DNA of 64,000 bases from Nitratireductor aestuarii. Lineage in GTDB: Bacteria > Pseudomonadota > Alphaproteobacteria > Rhizobiales > Rhizobiaceae. The translations under genes were made by a program, and so were the position numbers. The notes below the pieces were generated by a model. That model was not told the origin of the DNA. It worked only from the letters and a program-made list of their open reading frames with translations, and searched no databases. The stretch is taken from the NCBI RefSeq assembly GCF_014641695.1, contig NZ_BMIF01000001.1, positions 558,001 through 622,000 of the forward strand, read 5' to 3'. Shown in pieces: positions 8,994-17,125 of this stretch (position 1 is the first letter of the stretch; each line of letters opens with the position of its first letter).

Positions 8994-9308
8994 AAAACTT
9001 CACTTTCGGAGTTCGCACATCAGCGTGCGGAAAGCTGCGACGCGCGCAGCAAATGTTGCGCTGTTCCTATTTACTCTGAAGGCCAATGTCAAAGCAGATC
9101 AGTGATTCTGCCCCGGGCTTTTCAGCCGCATCAGTGGTCCAACTGCCATCCGCCAGACCATGATTTGACAAGTCAATGTCGCGGCTGGAAGCCAGATCTT
9201 AAGACTTTCGCGGTTAGCTGACGAAAGATTCGAGATGCTTGGCAGTTTGGGCTTGCTCAAGAGGCCAAAAGCCGCTCTTAAGATATCAGCATATCTAGCC
9301 CGAATGTA
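8994..9308. other. Intergenic region between helicase and the small helical protein gene
   Basis: About 315 bases between divergent genes. It should hold both promoters and the helicase 5' UTR, which is often long for cold-shock helicases. I see no convincing gene or strong repeat here. Confidence 0.4.
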
Positions 9309-9314
9309 ATGGTC

Positions 9315-9485
9315 ATGCAGAACAAACTCGAAAACCTCGCCCAATTGATGCGTGACGAGCAGCGTAGGCTGCTGGAAGACGCAGCAGAGAGCGGCCGTAT
9401 ACCTGCCGGAAATGCGCTCCAGCGTATCGCCTATCTGGAACTGAACATCGCTGCGATCGAAAATATCCTGATCGAAGAAAAGTAA
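9315..9485 (+). CDS. Small helical protein, paralog A
   Basis: A 56-residue protein starting MQNKLENL; an ATG two codons earlier (9309) is also possible. I prefer 9315 because the paralog at 10438 starts with the same MQ-KLE. It is highly charged and predicted alpha-helical throughout, with a central conserved block (IPAGN-LQRIA-LELNIAA) and no Cys, signal peptide or membrane segment. It is about 60 percent identical to the 10438-10608 product by eye. Function unknown; a small cytoplasmic coiled-coil or adaptor is possible. It is followed by an intrinsic terminator, so it is probably transcribed alone. Confidence 0.75.
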   Translation: MQNKLENLAQLMRDEQRRLLEDAAESGRIPAGNALQRIAYLELNIAAIENILIEEK

Positions 9486-9500
9486 GACCCAAGAATATCA

Positions 9501-9534
9501 AGGGACCGAGCGCTTCAGCTTTCGGTCCCTTTTT
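9501..9534 (+). terminator. Intrinsic terminator after small helical protein A
   Basis: Stem GGGACCGA / TCGGTCCC followed by TTTTT, starting 15 bases after the stop codon at 9485. It also sits just past the 3' end of the convergent gene at 9584. Confidence 0.85.
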
Positions 9535-9583
9535 CGGTTGGAAGACGGCCCCCATAAGGCGGCCTGCCTGCTCTTCCAGTGCA

Positions 9584-10198
9584 CTATTTCGCCGGGCAGC
9601 TGTTCGTCGGCGCAGCCTTCACGATCGGGAAGCAGTCCTTCCATTCTGCCGTGCGCGGCGGCCATGGCGTCAGCATTTCCGGATCTTCTTCGAGTTCCAG
9701 AACGCCCAGCGCCTGAAGATCCTTCACGCGGCCGTCGAGATATTCCTTGATGACCGTGATCTTGCCGTCCTCTACGTGCGCGACCCAGACGTCATTTACG
9801 ACCTGCCTGTTGCCCCGCTGAAAAGTGCGGAACTGGACTTCGGCAGCGACTCGCCCGGCCGCCTCATCAATGAAGAAGGCATCAGCCGGGAAATAGATGC
9901 TCGTATCCTTGGCGGCATTACAGAAGGCATCGAGATCAGCCAGTACGGCATCGAGCCCCTGCACCCGGCTTGTCGGATAGGAAAAATCAACATCATCAGC
10001 CATCGCGTTCTTCATGGCGTCGCGATCGCAATTGGCCCAGGCCGAAGCCACGTCGAATACCAGGTTCTGCATCGTCGCGCGGGCCGATCCCTCAGGCTCC
10101 AGCGGGCCATTGAATGTAACATTGCCGCGTACTTCGCCTGCAGACGCGTTTACGGAAAGCGCCATCAGCAGCGCAATTGCGGTAACCCCTCTACGCAT
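9584..10198 (-). CDS. Secreted NTF2/SnoaL-like protein
   Basis: 204 residues. The N-terminus is a signal peptide (MRRGVTAIALLMALSVNASA, cleavage about residue 20). The body looks like a SnoaL/NTF2-like cone fold: a helix with WANCDRDAMKNAMADDVDF, a strand with SRVQGLDAVLADLDAF, then paired strands (AEVQFRTFQRG, VNDVWVAHVEDGKITVIKEYLDGRV). The KI-x-EYLD ending is typical of that fold. Catalytic or ligand-binding function cannot be read from the sequence. The start ATG at 10198 is preceded by AAGGAGAAC. The gene sits between the two paralogous small-protein genes but on the opposite strand. Confidence 0.8.
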   Translation of the reverse strand: MRRGVTAIALLMALSVNASAGEVRGNVTFNGPLEPEGSARATMQNLVFDVASAWANCDRDAMKNAMADDVDFSYPTSRVQGLDAVLADLDAFCNAAKDTSIYFPADAFFIDEAAGRVAAEVQFRTFQRGNRQVVNDVWVAHVEDGKITVIKEYLDGRVKDLQALGVLELEEDPEMLTPWPPRTAEWKDCFPIVKAAPTNSCPAK

Positions 10199-10437
10199 TC
10201 AAGTTCTCCTTGATTCAATCAGCCCGCTTCAACTGTGTCGCCGCGCCAAAAAACTGTCAATCTGGTTTGAGCGATGAGAAAATAGGCAGCCGCACAAGTA
10301 TTCGGCAGCGATAGCTTTCACGATGTTGCAATAGTCATCGGGAACACCCACCGTATATTTTCATATCCGCTGACGGTTTCCCTTCGCCGGAAAAATGTTC
10401 TAAGGGTGCACCAACGCCTTTCGCGATAGAGAAGACC

Positions 10438-10608
10438 ATGCAGAAGAAACTCGAAACAGTCGCCAACGCCATGCGTGAGGAGCAGCGCAAGCTGCTCGAA
10501 GAGGCCGCTGCCCTTGGCCAGATCCCGGCCGGAAACCGCCTGGAGCGGATCGCTCAGCTCGAGCTCAACATCGCAGCAGTCGAGAACACGCTCGACGAGC
10601 ACGAGTGA
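10438..10608 (+). CDS. Small helical protein, paralog B
   Basis: A 56-residue protein, MQKKLETV onwards, the same length as and co-linear with the 9315 product. Conserved elements are the REEQRKLLEEAA helix, the IPAGN turn, and the ERIAQLELNIAAVEN helix. It is charged, probably an all-helical hairpin, with no export signal. It ends 40 bases before the flavin monooxygenase gene and may be co-transcribed with it. Function unknown; too short for the usual gene-length cutoffs but clearly coding from conservation with its paralog. Confidence 0.78.
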   Translation: MQKKLETVANAMREEQRKLLEEAAALGQIPAGNRLERIAQLELNIAAVENTLDEHE

Positions 10609-10648
10609 TCCCGCCAAAATCCGCGTGGTAAGGCAATGAGCTAGGCAG

Positions 10649-11761
10649 GTGAGCAATAGCGCCCCCGTCACCCTCCTGAAGATCGGCATCGTCGTTATCG
10701 GCGCCGGACAGGCTGGATTGTCGGCGGCGTATCATCTGCGCAGGCTCGGTCTTTCGCCGTGGCGCGATTTTCTGGTCCTCGATCACGCGCCACAGCCGGG
10801 CGGCGCCTGGCAGCACCGGTGGCCGTCGCTCACGCTATCCACGGTGAACAAGATCCACGACCTTCCGGGCCTGGGGCTCACGGAAGCGATCGATGTCACC
10901 TCCACCGATGTTCAGGCATCGAGCGCCGTCCCGGCCTACTTTGCCGCCTATGAGAAGAAGTTCGACCTGCGCGTGCTGCGTCCCGCCCACGTGCAGGTGG
11001 TTTGCGACCGGGGAGAACGGCTCCGCGTCGAATCTGACAAGGGCCTTTTTTCCGCTCGCGGCATCATAAACGCGACCGGCACGTGGGAAACGCCGTACAT
11101 CCCGGAAGTTGCAGGCGCTGAACGTTTCCAGGGGCTGCAACTGCACACCAGGGACTATCGCACTGCCGATGCGTTTAGAGGCAAGCACGTCGTCATTGTC
11201 GGCGGTGGCGTCTCCGCGATACAGCTGCTGGACGAGATTTCGCGGGTTACGACCACCACCTGGGTGACGCGGCGTGAACCGCAGTTTCTGGACCAGTCCT
11301 TCACACCGGAACTGGGTCGGGCCGCCGTCGCCAAGGTGGAAGAGCGTGTGCGGCAGGGTCTGCCGCCAAGCAGCGTTGTTTCCGTGACGGGCATACCCAA
11401 ATCACCGGCGATCGACGCGATGCGCGAACGCGGCGTGCTCAGCCGCCTGCCAATGTTCACCGAGATCACCGAACATGGCGTGCGCTGGGAAGACGGCTCC
11501 GAGATGAAGGCCGACGTCATTCTCTGGTGCACCGGCTTCCGCAGCTCGCTCGATCATCTCGCGCCCCTGCAGCTGCGCAACGAGGACGGCGGAATCACCA
11601 TGACCGGTCGCCTTGCCACCCAGGTCGCCAAGGATCCGCGCATACACCTCGTAGGCTACGGACCTTCCGCCTCGACCATTGGCGCCAACCGTGCCGGCGG
11701 TGTAGCCGTGCGCGAACTGGCATCCCATTTGGGCCTGAAAGCGAATACGAGCGCGGATTAA
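10649..11761 (+). CDS. FAD-dependent NAD(P)-binding monooxygenase-like oxidoreductase
   Basis: 370 residues from a GTG start. Residues 11-30 hold a Rossmann FAD-binding motif (IVVIGAGQAGLSAAYHLR) and a second dinucleotide motif appears near residue 180 (VVIVGGGVSAIQLLDEI). PGGAWQHRWPSL and the ATG-like NATGTWETPYIPE segment are typical of flavin-containing monooxygenases and the CzcO-like group, which oxidise heteroatoms or ketones with NADPH and O2. Length matches the smaller CzcO-like members rather than full Baeyer-Villiger enzymes. Substrate unknown. The upstream paralog-B gene ends 40 bases earlier. Confidence 0.85.
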   Translation: MSNSAPVTLLKIGIVVIGAGQAGLSAAYHLRRLGLSPWRDFLVLDHAPQPGGAWQHRWPSLTLSTVNKIHDLPGLGLTEAIDVTSTDVQASSAVPAYFAAYEKKFDLRVLRPAHVQVVCDRGERLRVESDKGLFSARGIINATGTWETPYIPEVAGAERFQGLQLHTRDYRTADAFRGKHVVIVGGGVSAIQLLDEISRVTTTTWVTRREPQFLDQSFTPELGRAAVAKVEERVRQGLPPSSVVSVTGIPKSPAIDAMRERGVLSRLPMFTEITEHGVRWEDGSEMKADVILWCTGFRSSLDHLAPLQLRNEDGGITMTGRLATQVAKDPRIHLVGYGPSASTIGANRAGGVAVRELASHLGLKANTSAD

Positions 11762-11994
11762 CGGTTACAGCTTCTGTATATAACCGGCAGCGGGGACATT
11801 ATGTCCATAGTAACTATGCCAATCAGGCATCATTTCGCCACTTTATTAGCCGACTTGCATAGCGTGTGTGCCAGCGACGGGTTTACCAGTCCCGCAACAG
11901 CCACACGCAAGAGGAGCGCCGTCTAACCGGCGGCATATATTGATCGTTCTTCCGTGACCGGCATGACCCGGCACGCCTGAATGTGGAGGTTTCT

Positions 11995-12180
11995 ATGTTA
12001 GCCAGGTTCTGTCACTCGTGTGCAGGGCCCCGTCCTTCCGCCGCCCGCCGCTGTCCGTGGTGCATGAAGGCGTATGATGCACCCAAAGGTGTTCCCGAGC
12101 ACCTCTACGCGAGCTTCGAGGGAGAGGAGGAACTTCCCGGCGAGGCTGTCGCGAAATCCGGAAAAAAGTCCCGCCGGTAG
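11995..12180 (+). CDS. Small zinc-ribbon-like protein
   Basis: 61 residues from the ATG at 11995, chosen because TGGAGG lies 6-7 bases upstream; an upstream GTG at 11983 overlaps that site. Two Cys pairs, C6-x2-C9 and C20-x2-C23 (CPWC), suggest a small zinc ribbon in the first half. The second half is acidic then ends with a basic KSGKKSRR tail. Zinc-ribbon proteins of this size often bind nucleic acid or a partner protein, but nothing here fixes a function. It sits alone between convergent and co-directional neighbours. Confidence 0.6.
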   Translation: MLARFCHSCAGPRPSAARRCPWCMKAYDAPKGVPEHLYASFEGEEELPGEAVAKSGKKSRR

Positions 12181-12290
12181 CCTTCACAGGAAGGCATGCA
12201 GCACTTGAGGCTGTCTAACGTCTGATACGCTGCTGGATCAGGAGATAAAGCTGTTCACCTGCATGGCAGGACCTGAGCGGCTCTAGAAAT

Positions 12291-12311
12291 GGGCCGGCCA
12301 AGCGCCGGCCC
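12291..12311 (-). terminator. GC-rich terminator hairpin after aldehyde dehydrogenase
   Basis: Perfect 8-bp arms GGGCCGGC / GCCGGCCC with a 5-base loop. On the minus strand the hairpin is followed by ATTTCT, a weak T-tract; on the plus strand by TTTGCTT. It marks the end of the 12.3-19.3 kb operon and the end of the small zinc-ribbon unit. Confidence 0.7.
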
Positions 12312-12330
12312 TTTGCTTGCAGCAAGCAGT

Positions 12331-13791
12331 TTAGAACACAGGCGGGAACGGACGTCCGCCGCGATCGAGTGTGATCCAGCGGGTCTCCGTGAACGTTTCC
12401 AGCGACCAGCGCCCGCCGTGCTTGCCCAGACCGGAAGCCTTGATGCCGCCGAAAGGCACGTGCGGCTCGTCGTTCACGGACGAGCAGTTCACGTGGCAAT
12501 TGCCGGTGTCCAGCTGGTTGACGATGGCAAGCGCCCTCGCCTCGTTCTGCGAGAACACACCCGCGGACAGACCGTACTCAGTATCGTTGGAGATCTGGAT
12601 GGCCTCCTCGTCTGTGCGGAATGGGATTACCGGGACGACAGGTCCAAAGGTCTCTTCCTGGTAGATCTTCATGGCGGGGGTGACACCCGTCAGGATCGTC
12701 GGCTCGACGTAACGTCCCTCGATCTTGCCGCCGAGCACCACCTTGGCGCCCTTGGCGATCGCGTCTTCCAGCTGTTCCTTGACCTTGCCCACCTGCTTGT
12801 TGTTGATGAGCGGGCCAATGATATGGTCCTTGCTCTTGGTCGGATCGCCCACCTTGAGCTTGGCTGCGCGCTCCACAAAACGCTTGAGGAAATCGTCAAA
12901 GATATTCTCGTGCACGAGCACCTTCTCGACCGCCATGCAGATCTGACCCTGATGCATGAAGGAGCCGAAGTTCGCCGCCTGGGTTGCGCGCTCCATCTCG
13001 GCATCATCCAGCACGATCAGCGAATCCTTGCCGCCGAGCTCGACGCAGCACTTCTTCAGATGCGCGCCGGCCTTGGCGGCGATCTGGCGACCGACGGCCG
13101 TCGAGCCGGTGAAGGAGATACCCTTCACGTAGGGATGCTCGATCAGCTCGTCGCCCACCTCCATCACGTTGTCGCGCGAGCAGGTAACGACGTTGAAGAC
13201 GCCCTTGGGCAGCCCCGCCTCCTCGAAGATCTCTGCAAATAGCAGCCCCCCCAGGTAGGGTGTCTCTTCCGAGGGCTTCAGCACGATGGTGTTGCCGGCT
13301 GCAAGCGGGAAGAGGAAGCCGCGCGCGGACAGAATGCACGGGAAGTTCCACGGGCTGATGACGGAGACGACGCCCATCGGGCGGCGGACGGCCATGGAGA
13401 CCTTGCCATATTCCGAGGGCAGCACCTCGCCTGTCGACTGCCAGACCGAGGCAGCGGCGGCATGGAAGACTTCCACCACATAGCCTGTTTCGAACATGCC
13501 CTTGCCGAACCAGCCGCCGCCTTCCGCCTGAATGGCGTCGACGATCTCCATACGACGGCGCTCCCAGATCTCGGCCGCCTTGTGGAGATAGTGCGCGCGC
13601 TTTGAAAACGGCAGTTTCGACCATTCGGGGAATGCCGCCTGTGCAGCCTCGATGGCCGCAGCCGTTTCCGCACGGCCGGAATCCGGCACTTCAGCCCAGA
13701 CGGATCCGTCGGCGGGGTTCAGATCCTTGAATGTCTTCTTGGCGGCAGACCAGCTGCCACCGATGTACATGCCTTCGAATACGCGGGCCAT
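12331..13791 (-). CDS. NAD(P)+-dependent aldehyde dehydrogenase
   Basis: 486 residues, a full-length member of the ALDH superfamily that oxidises an aldehyde to the acid. The catalytic nucleophile is Cys285 (GQICMA), the general base Glu251 (VELGGKD), and Asn149 (SPWNF) holds the oxyanion; the cofactor loop is FTGSTAVG (227-234). Overall sequence looks closest to benzaldehyde/vanillin-type dehydrogenases by motif wording, but specificity cannot be fixed. It is the last gene of a five-gene ABC transporter operon (37 bases after livF), suggesting that the imported compound is converted through an aldehyde. Confidence 0.93.
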   Translation of the reverse strand: MARVFEGMYIGGSWSAAKKTFKDLNPADGSVWAEVPDSGRAETAAAIEAAQAAFPEWSKLPFSKRAHYLHKAAEIWERRRMEIVDAIQAEGGGWFGKGMFETGYVVEVFHAAAASVWQSTGEVLPSEYGKVSMAVRRPMGVVSVISPWNFPCILSARGFLFPLAAGNTIVLKPSEETPYLGGLLFAEIFEEAGLPKGVFNVVTCSRDNVMEVGDELIEHPYVKGISFTGSTAVGRQIAAKAGAHLKKCCVELGGKDSLIVLDDAEMERATQAANFGSFMHQGQICMAVEKVLVHENIFDDFLKRFVERAAKLKVGDPTKSKDHIIGPLINNKQVGKVKEQLEDAIAKGAKVVLGGKIEGRYVEPTILTGVTPAMKIYQEETFGPVVPVIPFRTDEEAIQISNDTEYGLSAGVFSQNEARALAIVNQLDTGNCHVNCSSVNDEPHVPFGGIKASGLGKHGGRWSLETFTETRWITLDRGGRPFPPVF

Positions 13792-13828
13792 GATTTTTCC
13801 TCCTAGTGCTACTCACACAGAAACATTT

Positions 13829-15421
13829 TCATTTCGATTTGGCATCGTCCGCCTGCTTGGCGGGACTAGACTGCTCGTGCGTCGCCTGCTCGATCAACAT
13901 CACGATGTTGCCGGTCACAGGCCAGCTCCCGGATTTCACCGAATAGGCCGTCAGATCCTTCCCCCGCAGGGCATTCGACACCTTCTGCTGGCCCGCAGCC
14001 TCGGCGACGAGCGATGCGATGCCATCGCTGACCGGCCAGGCGGTTTTGTTGCGGGTTCGCGCCTGCCATTGCTCCGACTGCTTCGCCGAAAGCTCAGCCA
14101 CCAGAGCCCCGATGCCATCTGCAACCGACCAGTGGCCGTTGGGCACCGGCTTCGGCTCTTCCGCTGCGGGTTCATCCTCCTCTTCGGCAAAGCGGCTGTT
14201 GTGGCCGATGAGCGGATTGGAGAGTTCGTCTTCGAACTTATCCTGCTCTTCCGCGTCTTGCAGCTCTGGCTTCCGCTGCTTTGCCATGTGTGCGGAAAGA
14301 CGCTCCGCCGCCTGCTGGGCAAGATCGCTGGCGCGATTGCTGATCTCACGCGCGTCCGGCGATACGGGAGCGCTTTGCCCTCCACGACAAGCCGCCATGT
14401 GCAGCGCCAGCCGACGCGATGCGCGGTCGGCAAATTCTCCGGCGCGGGCGCTGAGCGCACGGGCGTCTGCCGAGACAATCGGCACAGGCCTTTCCACGGC
14501 GATGTTCATGGGCGGCTCCTCCTTCGAAGGATCATAGAGGCCGACGAATGCGGAAGGAATAGGACGTTCACGCCGAAGCGCACGGATGAACAGCGCCTGG
14601 ATCCGGCCAGCCCGTATGGCGAGCTGTTCGACTGCCCGTTCAAACGCGCCAAGCCCCTCCTGGACCGTGGCCGAAATCCAGCCCTGCGGCCTGGGCTTGC
14701 CCGCATCCTTCGATCCGACGCCACCCAGATAGGCGTTGATGACGTCAGGATTGTTCATCATGGCCTCGGCGGAACTTTCACCCGTCACATGGCCGTTCTC
14801 GATCAGGTAGCCCCGATCGGAAATCTTCAGGCTTTGGCGGGCGTTCTGCTCAACCAGAAGGATGCCGACGCCCGTCTCCGCCACTTCCTTCAGCGCGCGA
14901 AAGAGCTCCTGCGTCAGCAAGGGCGAGAGGCCGAGCGACGGCTCGTCCAGCATCAGGATCTCTGGCCTCGACATCAGCGCGCGGCCGATGGCAACCATCT
15001 GCTGCTCACCGCCCGACATGGTGCGAACCACCTGACGCTTGCGTTCGGCAAGACGGGGAAAGAGCCGGTATACCTCTGACAACATGGCAGCTTCGTGAGA
15101 GCGCGCACGCGCCGCATAGGAGCCAAGCTGCAGGTTTTCGGCCACCGTCAGCTCACCGAAAATGCCGCGGCCTTCCGGCACCAGTGCGATGCCTTCTTCC
15201 ACGATCCGGTGCGCCTTCATGCCGGAAATGTTGCGGCCATTCATCACCACAGAACCGCGCCCGGCGCGCACCATGCCGGCGATGGCCTTGAGCAGCGTCG
15301 ACTTGCCCGCGCCGTTCGCGCCGAGGATGACGCAGATCTCGCCCTTCTCCACCCGAAGGTTGACGCCGTCGAGCGCCTGATGGCGGCCGTAGCTTACGGC
15401 GAGGTCACTGACTTCAAGCAT
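13829..15421 (-). CDS. livF: Branched-chain-type ABC transporter ATPase LivF with novel C-terminal extension
   Basis: 530 residues against about 235 for ordinary LivF. Residues 1-235 are a complete ATPase: Walker A GANGAGKS (34-41), EGRGIF, signature MSGGEQQ (135-141), Walker B ILMLDEPSLGL (155-165), H-loop region replaced by LLVEQN as is normal for LivF. Residues 236-530 are an extension I do not recognise. It has two copies of a helix (318-343 and 355-380, DAR-x-(I/L)S-x-RA ... LxxHMA) and three copies of a motif (429-451, 460-480, 499-518; W-(S/P)-V-x-(D/G)-(G/N)-I). A charged linker (385-425) separates the two. No stop or frameshift separates ATPase and extension. The start overlaps the end of livG by 8 bases. 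Confidence 0.88.
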   Translation of the reverse strand: MLEVSDLAVSYGRHQALDGVNLRVEKGEICVILGANGAGKSTLLKAIAGMVRAGRGSVVMNGRNISGMKAHRIVEEGIALVPEGRGIFGELTVAENLQLGSYAARARSHEAAMLSEVYRLFPRLAERKRQVVRTMSGGEQQMVAIGRALMSRPEILMLDEPSLGLSPLLTQELFRALKEVAETGVGILLVEQNARQSLKISDRGYLIENGHVTGESSAEAMMNNPDVINAYLGGVGSKDAGKPRPQGWISATVQEGLGAFERAVEQLAIRAGRIQALFIRALRRERPIPSAFVGLYDPSKEEPPMNIAVERPVPIVSADARALSARAGEFADRASRRLALHMAACRGGQSAPVSPDAREISNRASDLAQQAAERLSAHMAKQRKPELQDAEEQDKFEDELSNPLIGHNSRFAEEEDEPAAEEPKPVPNGHWSVADGIGALVAELSAKQSEQWQARTRNKTAWPVSDGIASLVAEAAGQQKVSNALRGKDLTAYSVKSGSWPVTGNIVMLIEQATHEQSSPAKQADDAKSK

Positions 15422-16145
15422 CCTCGTCCCCCAGGTAAGCGCGCACTACTTCCGGCTCGGACAGGGCATCTTCCACCCTGCCCTCGGCAATCTTCACCCC
15501 GCTCGACATCACCACGCAGCGGTCGCAGAGCGTACGGATCGCATCCATGACATGCTCGACCATGATGATCGTGCGCCCCTCGCGCCGCAGCTCATCAATC
15601 AGGCTGATGCCGACCTGGAGCTCCGTGGGATTGAGGCCAGCCAGCCACTCGTCCAGCAACAGCACGCGCGGATCGGACGCCAGCGCCCGGGCGAGCTCGA
15701 TCCGCTTCTGGTCGATGTAGGTCATGGCCGACACCGGCACGTGCTCGCGGCCGCCAAGACCCACACGGTGGAGCAGCTCGCGCGCCAACGCGCGCGCTTC
15801 AGCCCCCCAGGTGCGCCGATGGCCGAACACCGCGCCAGCCATCACGTTCTGTTCGGCATCGAGCGACGGTAGGACGCGGACAAGCTGGAAGGTCCGCGCC
15901 ACGCCCTTTTGAGCGATGTGATGCGCAGCGAGCCCCCCAATGGGTTGCCCGCCCAACAGGATCTCGCCGCCTGAAGGTTTCAGCGCTCCGGAAATGAGGT
16001 TGAGCAGCGTCGTCTTGCCCGACCCATTCGGGCCGATCAGGCCCAAAAGCTCGCCCTGCCGCACATCGAAGGATACGTCATTGACGGCGACCAAGCCCCC
16101 AAAAGTCTTGCGCGCCACGCGCACGGAAAGTGCAGGCATGCTCAT
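15414..16145 (-). CDS. livG: Branched-chain-type ABC transporter ATPase LivG
   Basis: 243 residues, the usual LivG length, energising import through LivH/LivM at the inner membrane. Walker A is GPNGSGKT (about 38-45), followed by the LivG-type VARTFQLVRVLPSLDAEQNV insert; Walker B is RVLLLDEWLAGLNPTE, and the H-loop is IIMVEHVMD. The signature loop reads AMTYIDQKRIELARAL where most LivG proteins have a YGxQ(R/K)RLEIARAL version, so the usual glycine is replaced by Ile-Asp. That may be tolerated, since only one of the two composite sites needs a perfect signature. It overlaps livM by 4 bases. Confidence 0.92.
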   Translation of the reverse strand: MSMPALSVRVARKTFGGLVAVNDVSFDVRQGELLGLIGPNGSGKTTLLNLISGALKPSGGEILLGGQPIGGLAAHHIAQKGVARTFQLVRVLPSLDAEQNVMAGAVFGHRRTWGAEARALARELLHRVGLGGREHVPVSAMTYIDQKRIELARALASDPRVLLLDEWLAGLNPTELQVGISLIDELRREGRTIIMVEHVMDAIRTLCDRCVVMSSGVKIAEGRVEDALSEPEVVRAYLGDEDA

Positions 16146-17125
16146 GGCTGCACCTCCCCGGGCTTGACTGCGGGCGCACCCATGCGGCTCCGCAGCTTCG
16201 TCCGCGCCTGCTCGATCAGCCCCGTCACGCCGTTCGGAATGAAGTAGACGATCGCAAGGAAGGCGATGCCCATCACGATGGATGTGTGGTTAGGAAATTT
16301 CGCCGTCACAAAGTCCATAAGGATCGTGAACGGGATGACGCCCACCAGCGGTCCCCACAGCCGCTTGGTTCCGCCGAGCAGCGCCATGATGACGACGAGA
16401 AACGAGATGGTCGGGTTGAAGGCGGAGTTCGGCTGGATATACGCATAGCGCGGTGCGCAGATTGCCCCCGCGATGCCGATGAAGGCGCCCGAGATCATGA
16501 AGAGGATGATCTTCGCCCGCGCCGTATCGATCCCGACATGGCGCGCCACGGTCTCGTCGTTGCCAATCACCTGCATGGCAAAGCCCAGCCGCGAGCGGTT
16601 GATGAGCCAGCCGGTGATGAAGACCAGCACCGTCAGCGCCAGCAGCATCCAGAAGATGTGCTTCTCGGTAAAATCCGTGAAGACATAGAGGCCCATGCGC
16701 GTCGTAATCTTCGACTGGCCCCAGCTCACCAGCTGGCGCACCAGCTCAGCCAGACCGAGGGTGAAGATCACGAAATAAACGCCGGAAAGCCGGAGCGTCG
16801 CCACGCCGACAATGCCTGCGAGGACAGCGCCGCAGCCGGCGCCGATCAGCACCAGCAGCGGGAACGGCAGATGGTCGATGCCCAGACCCACCGAATAAGT
16901 GCCGAGCCCAAAGAAGGCGGCAGACGCGAGGGAAATGTAATGCGTCGGGCCGGAAAACAGCGTCCAGGCGGTGCATAGCGCCGCATAGAGCATGATGTTG
17001 ACGCCAAGCGCCAAGTAATAGGCCTGATCGAACACCGGGAGAAGTGCCGCTACGATCACAAGCGCGGCCCCTACGGCACCGGCCCTAAGCTCCTCTTGTG
17101 TCAGGTTGAAAGGCAATGGACTCAT
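16142..17125 (-). CDS. livM: Branched-chain-type ABC transporter permease LivM
   Basis: 327 residues with about nine to ten hydrophobic segments, e.g. AALVIVAALLPVFDQAYYLALGV and ILFMISGAFIGIAGAIC. The FIGIAGA region and FLVVIMALLGGTKRLWGPLVG are characteristic of the EAA-like loop that contacts the ATPases in LivM proteins. It forms the membrane channel together with LivH. The start overlaps the livH stop by 4 bases (ATGA), indicating translational coupling. Confidence 0.92.
   Translation of the reverse strand: MSPLPFNLTQEELRAGAVGAALVIVAALLPVFDQAYYLALGVNIMLYAALCTAWTLFSGPTHYISLASAAFFGLGTYSVGLGIDHLPFPLLVLIGAGCGAVLAGIVGVATLRLSGVYFVIFTLGLAELVRQLVSWGQSKITTRMGLYVFTDFTEKHIFWMLLALTVLVFITGWLINRSRLGFAMQVIGNDETVARHVGIDTARAKIILFMISGAFIGIAGAICAPRYAYIQPNSAFNPTISFLVVIMALLGGTKRLWGPLVGVIPFTILMDFVTAKFPNHTSIVMGIAFLAIVYFIPNGVTGLIEQARTKLRSRMGAPAVKPGEVQP

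Noticed and set aside
7881-9221. 446-codon plus-strand frame opposite the DEAD-box helicase
   Set aside because: Shadow of the helicase gene; no recognisable motifs. The same applies to the long frames opposite the aldehyde dehydrogenase (12289-13242), livF (13652-15079), the DAHP synthase (31650-33011) and gor (32936-34492).
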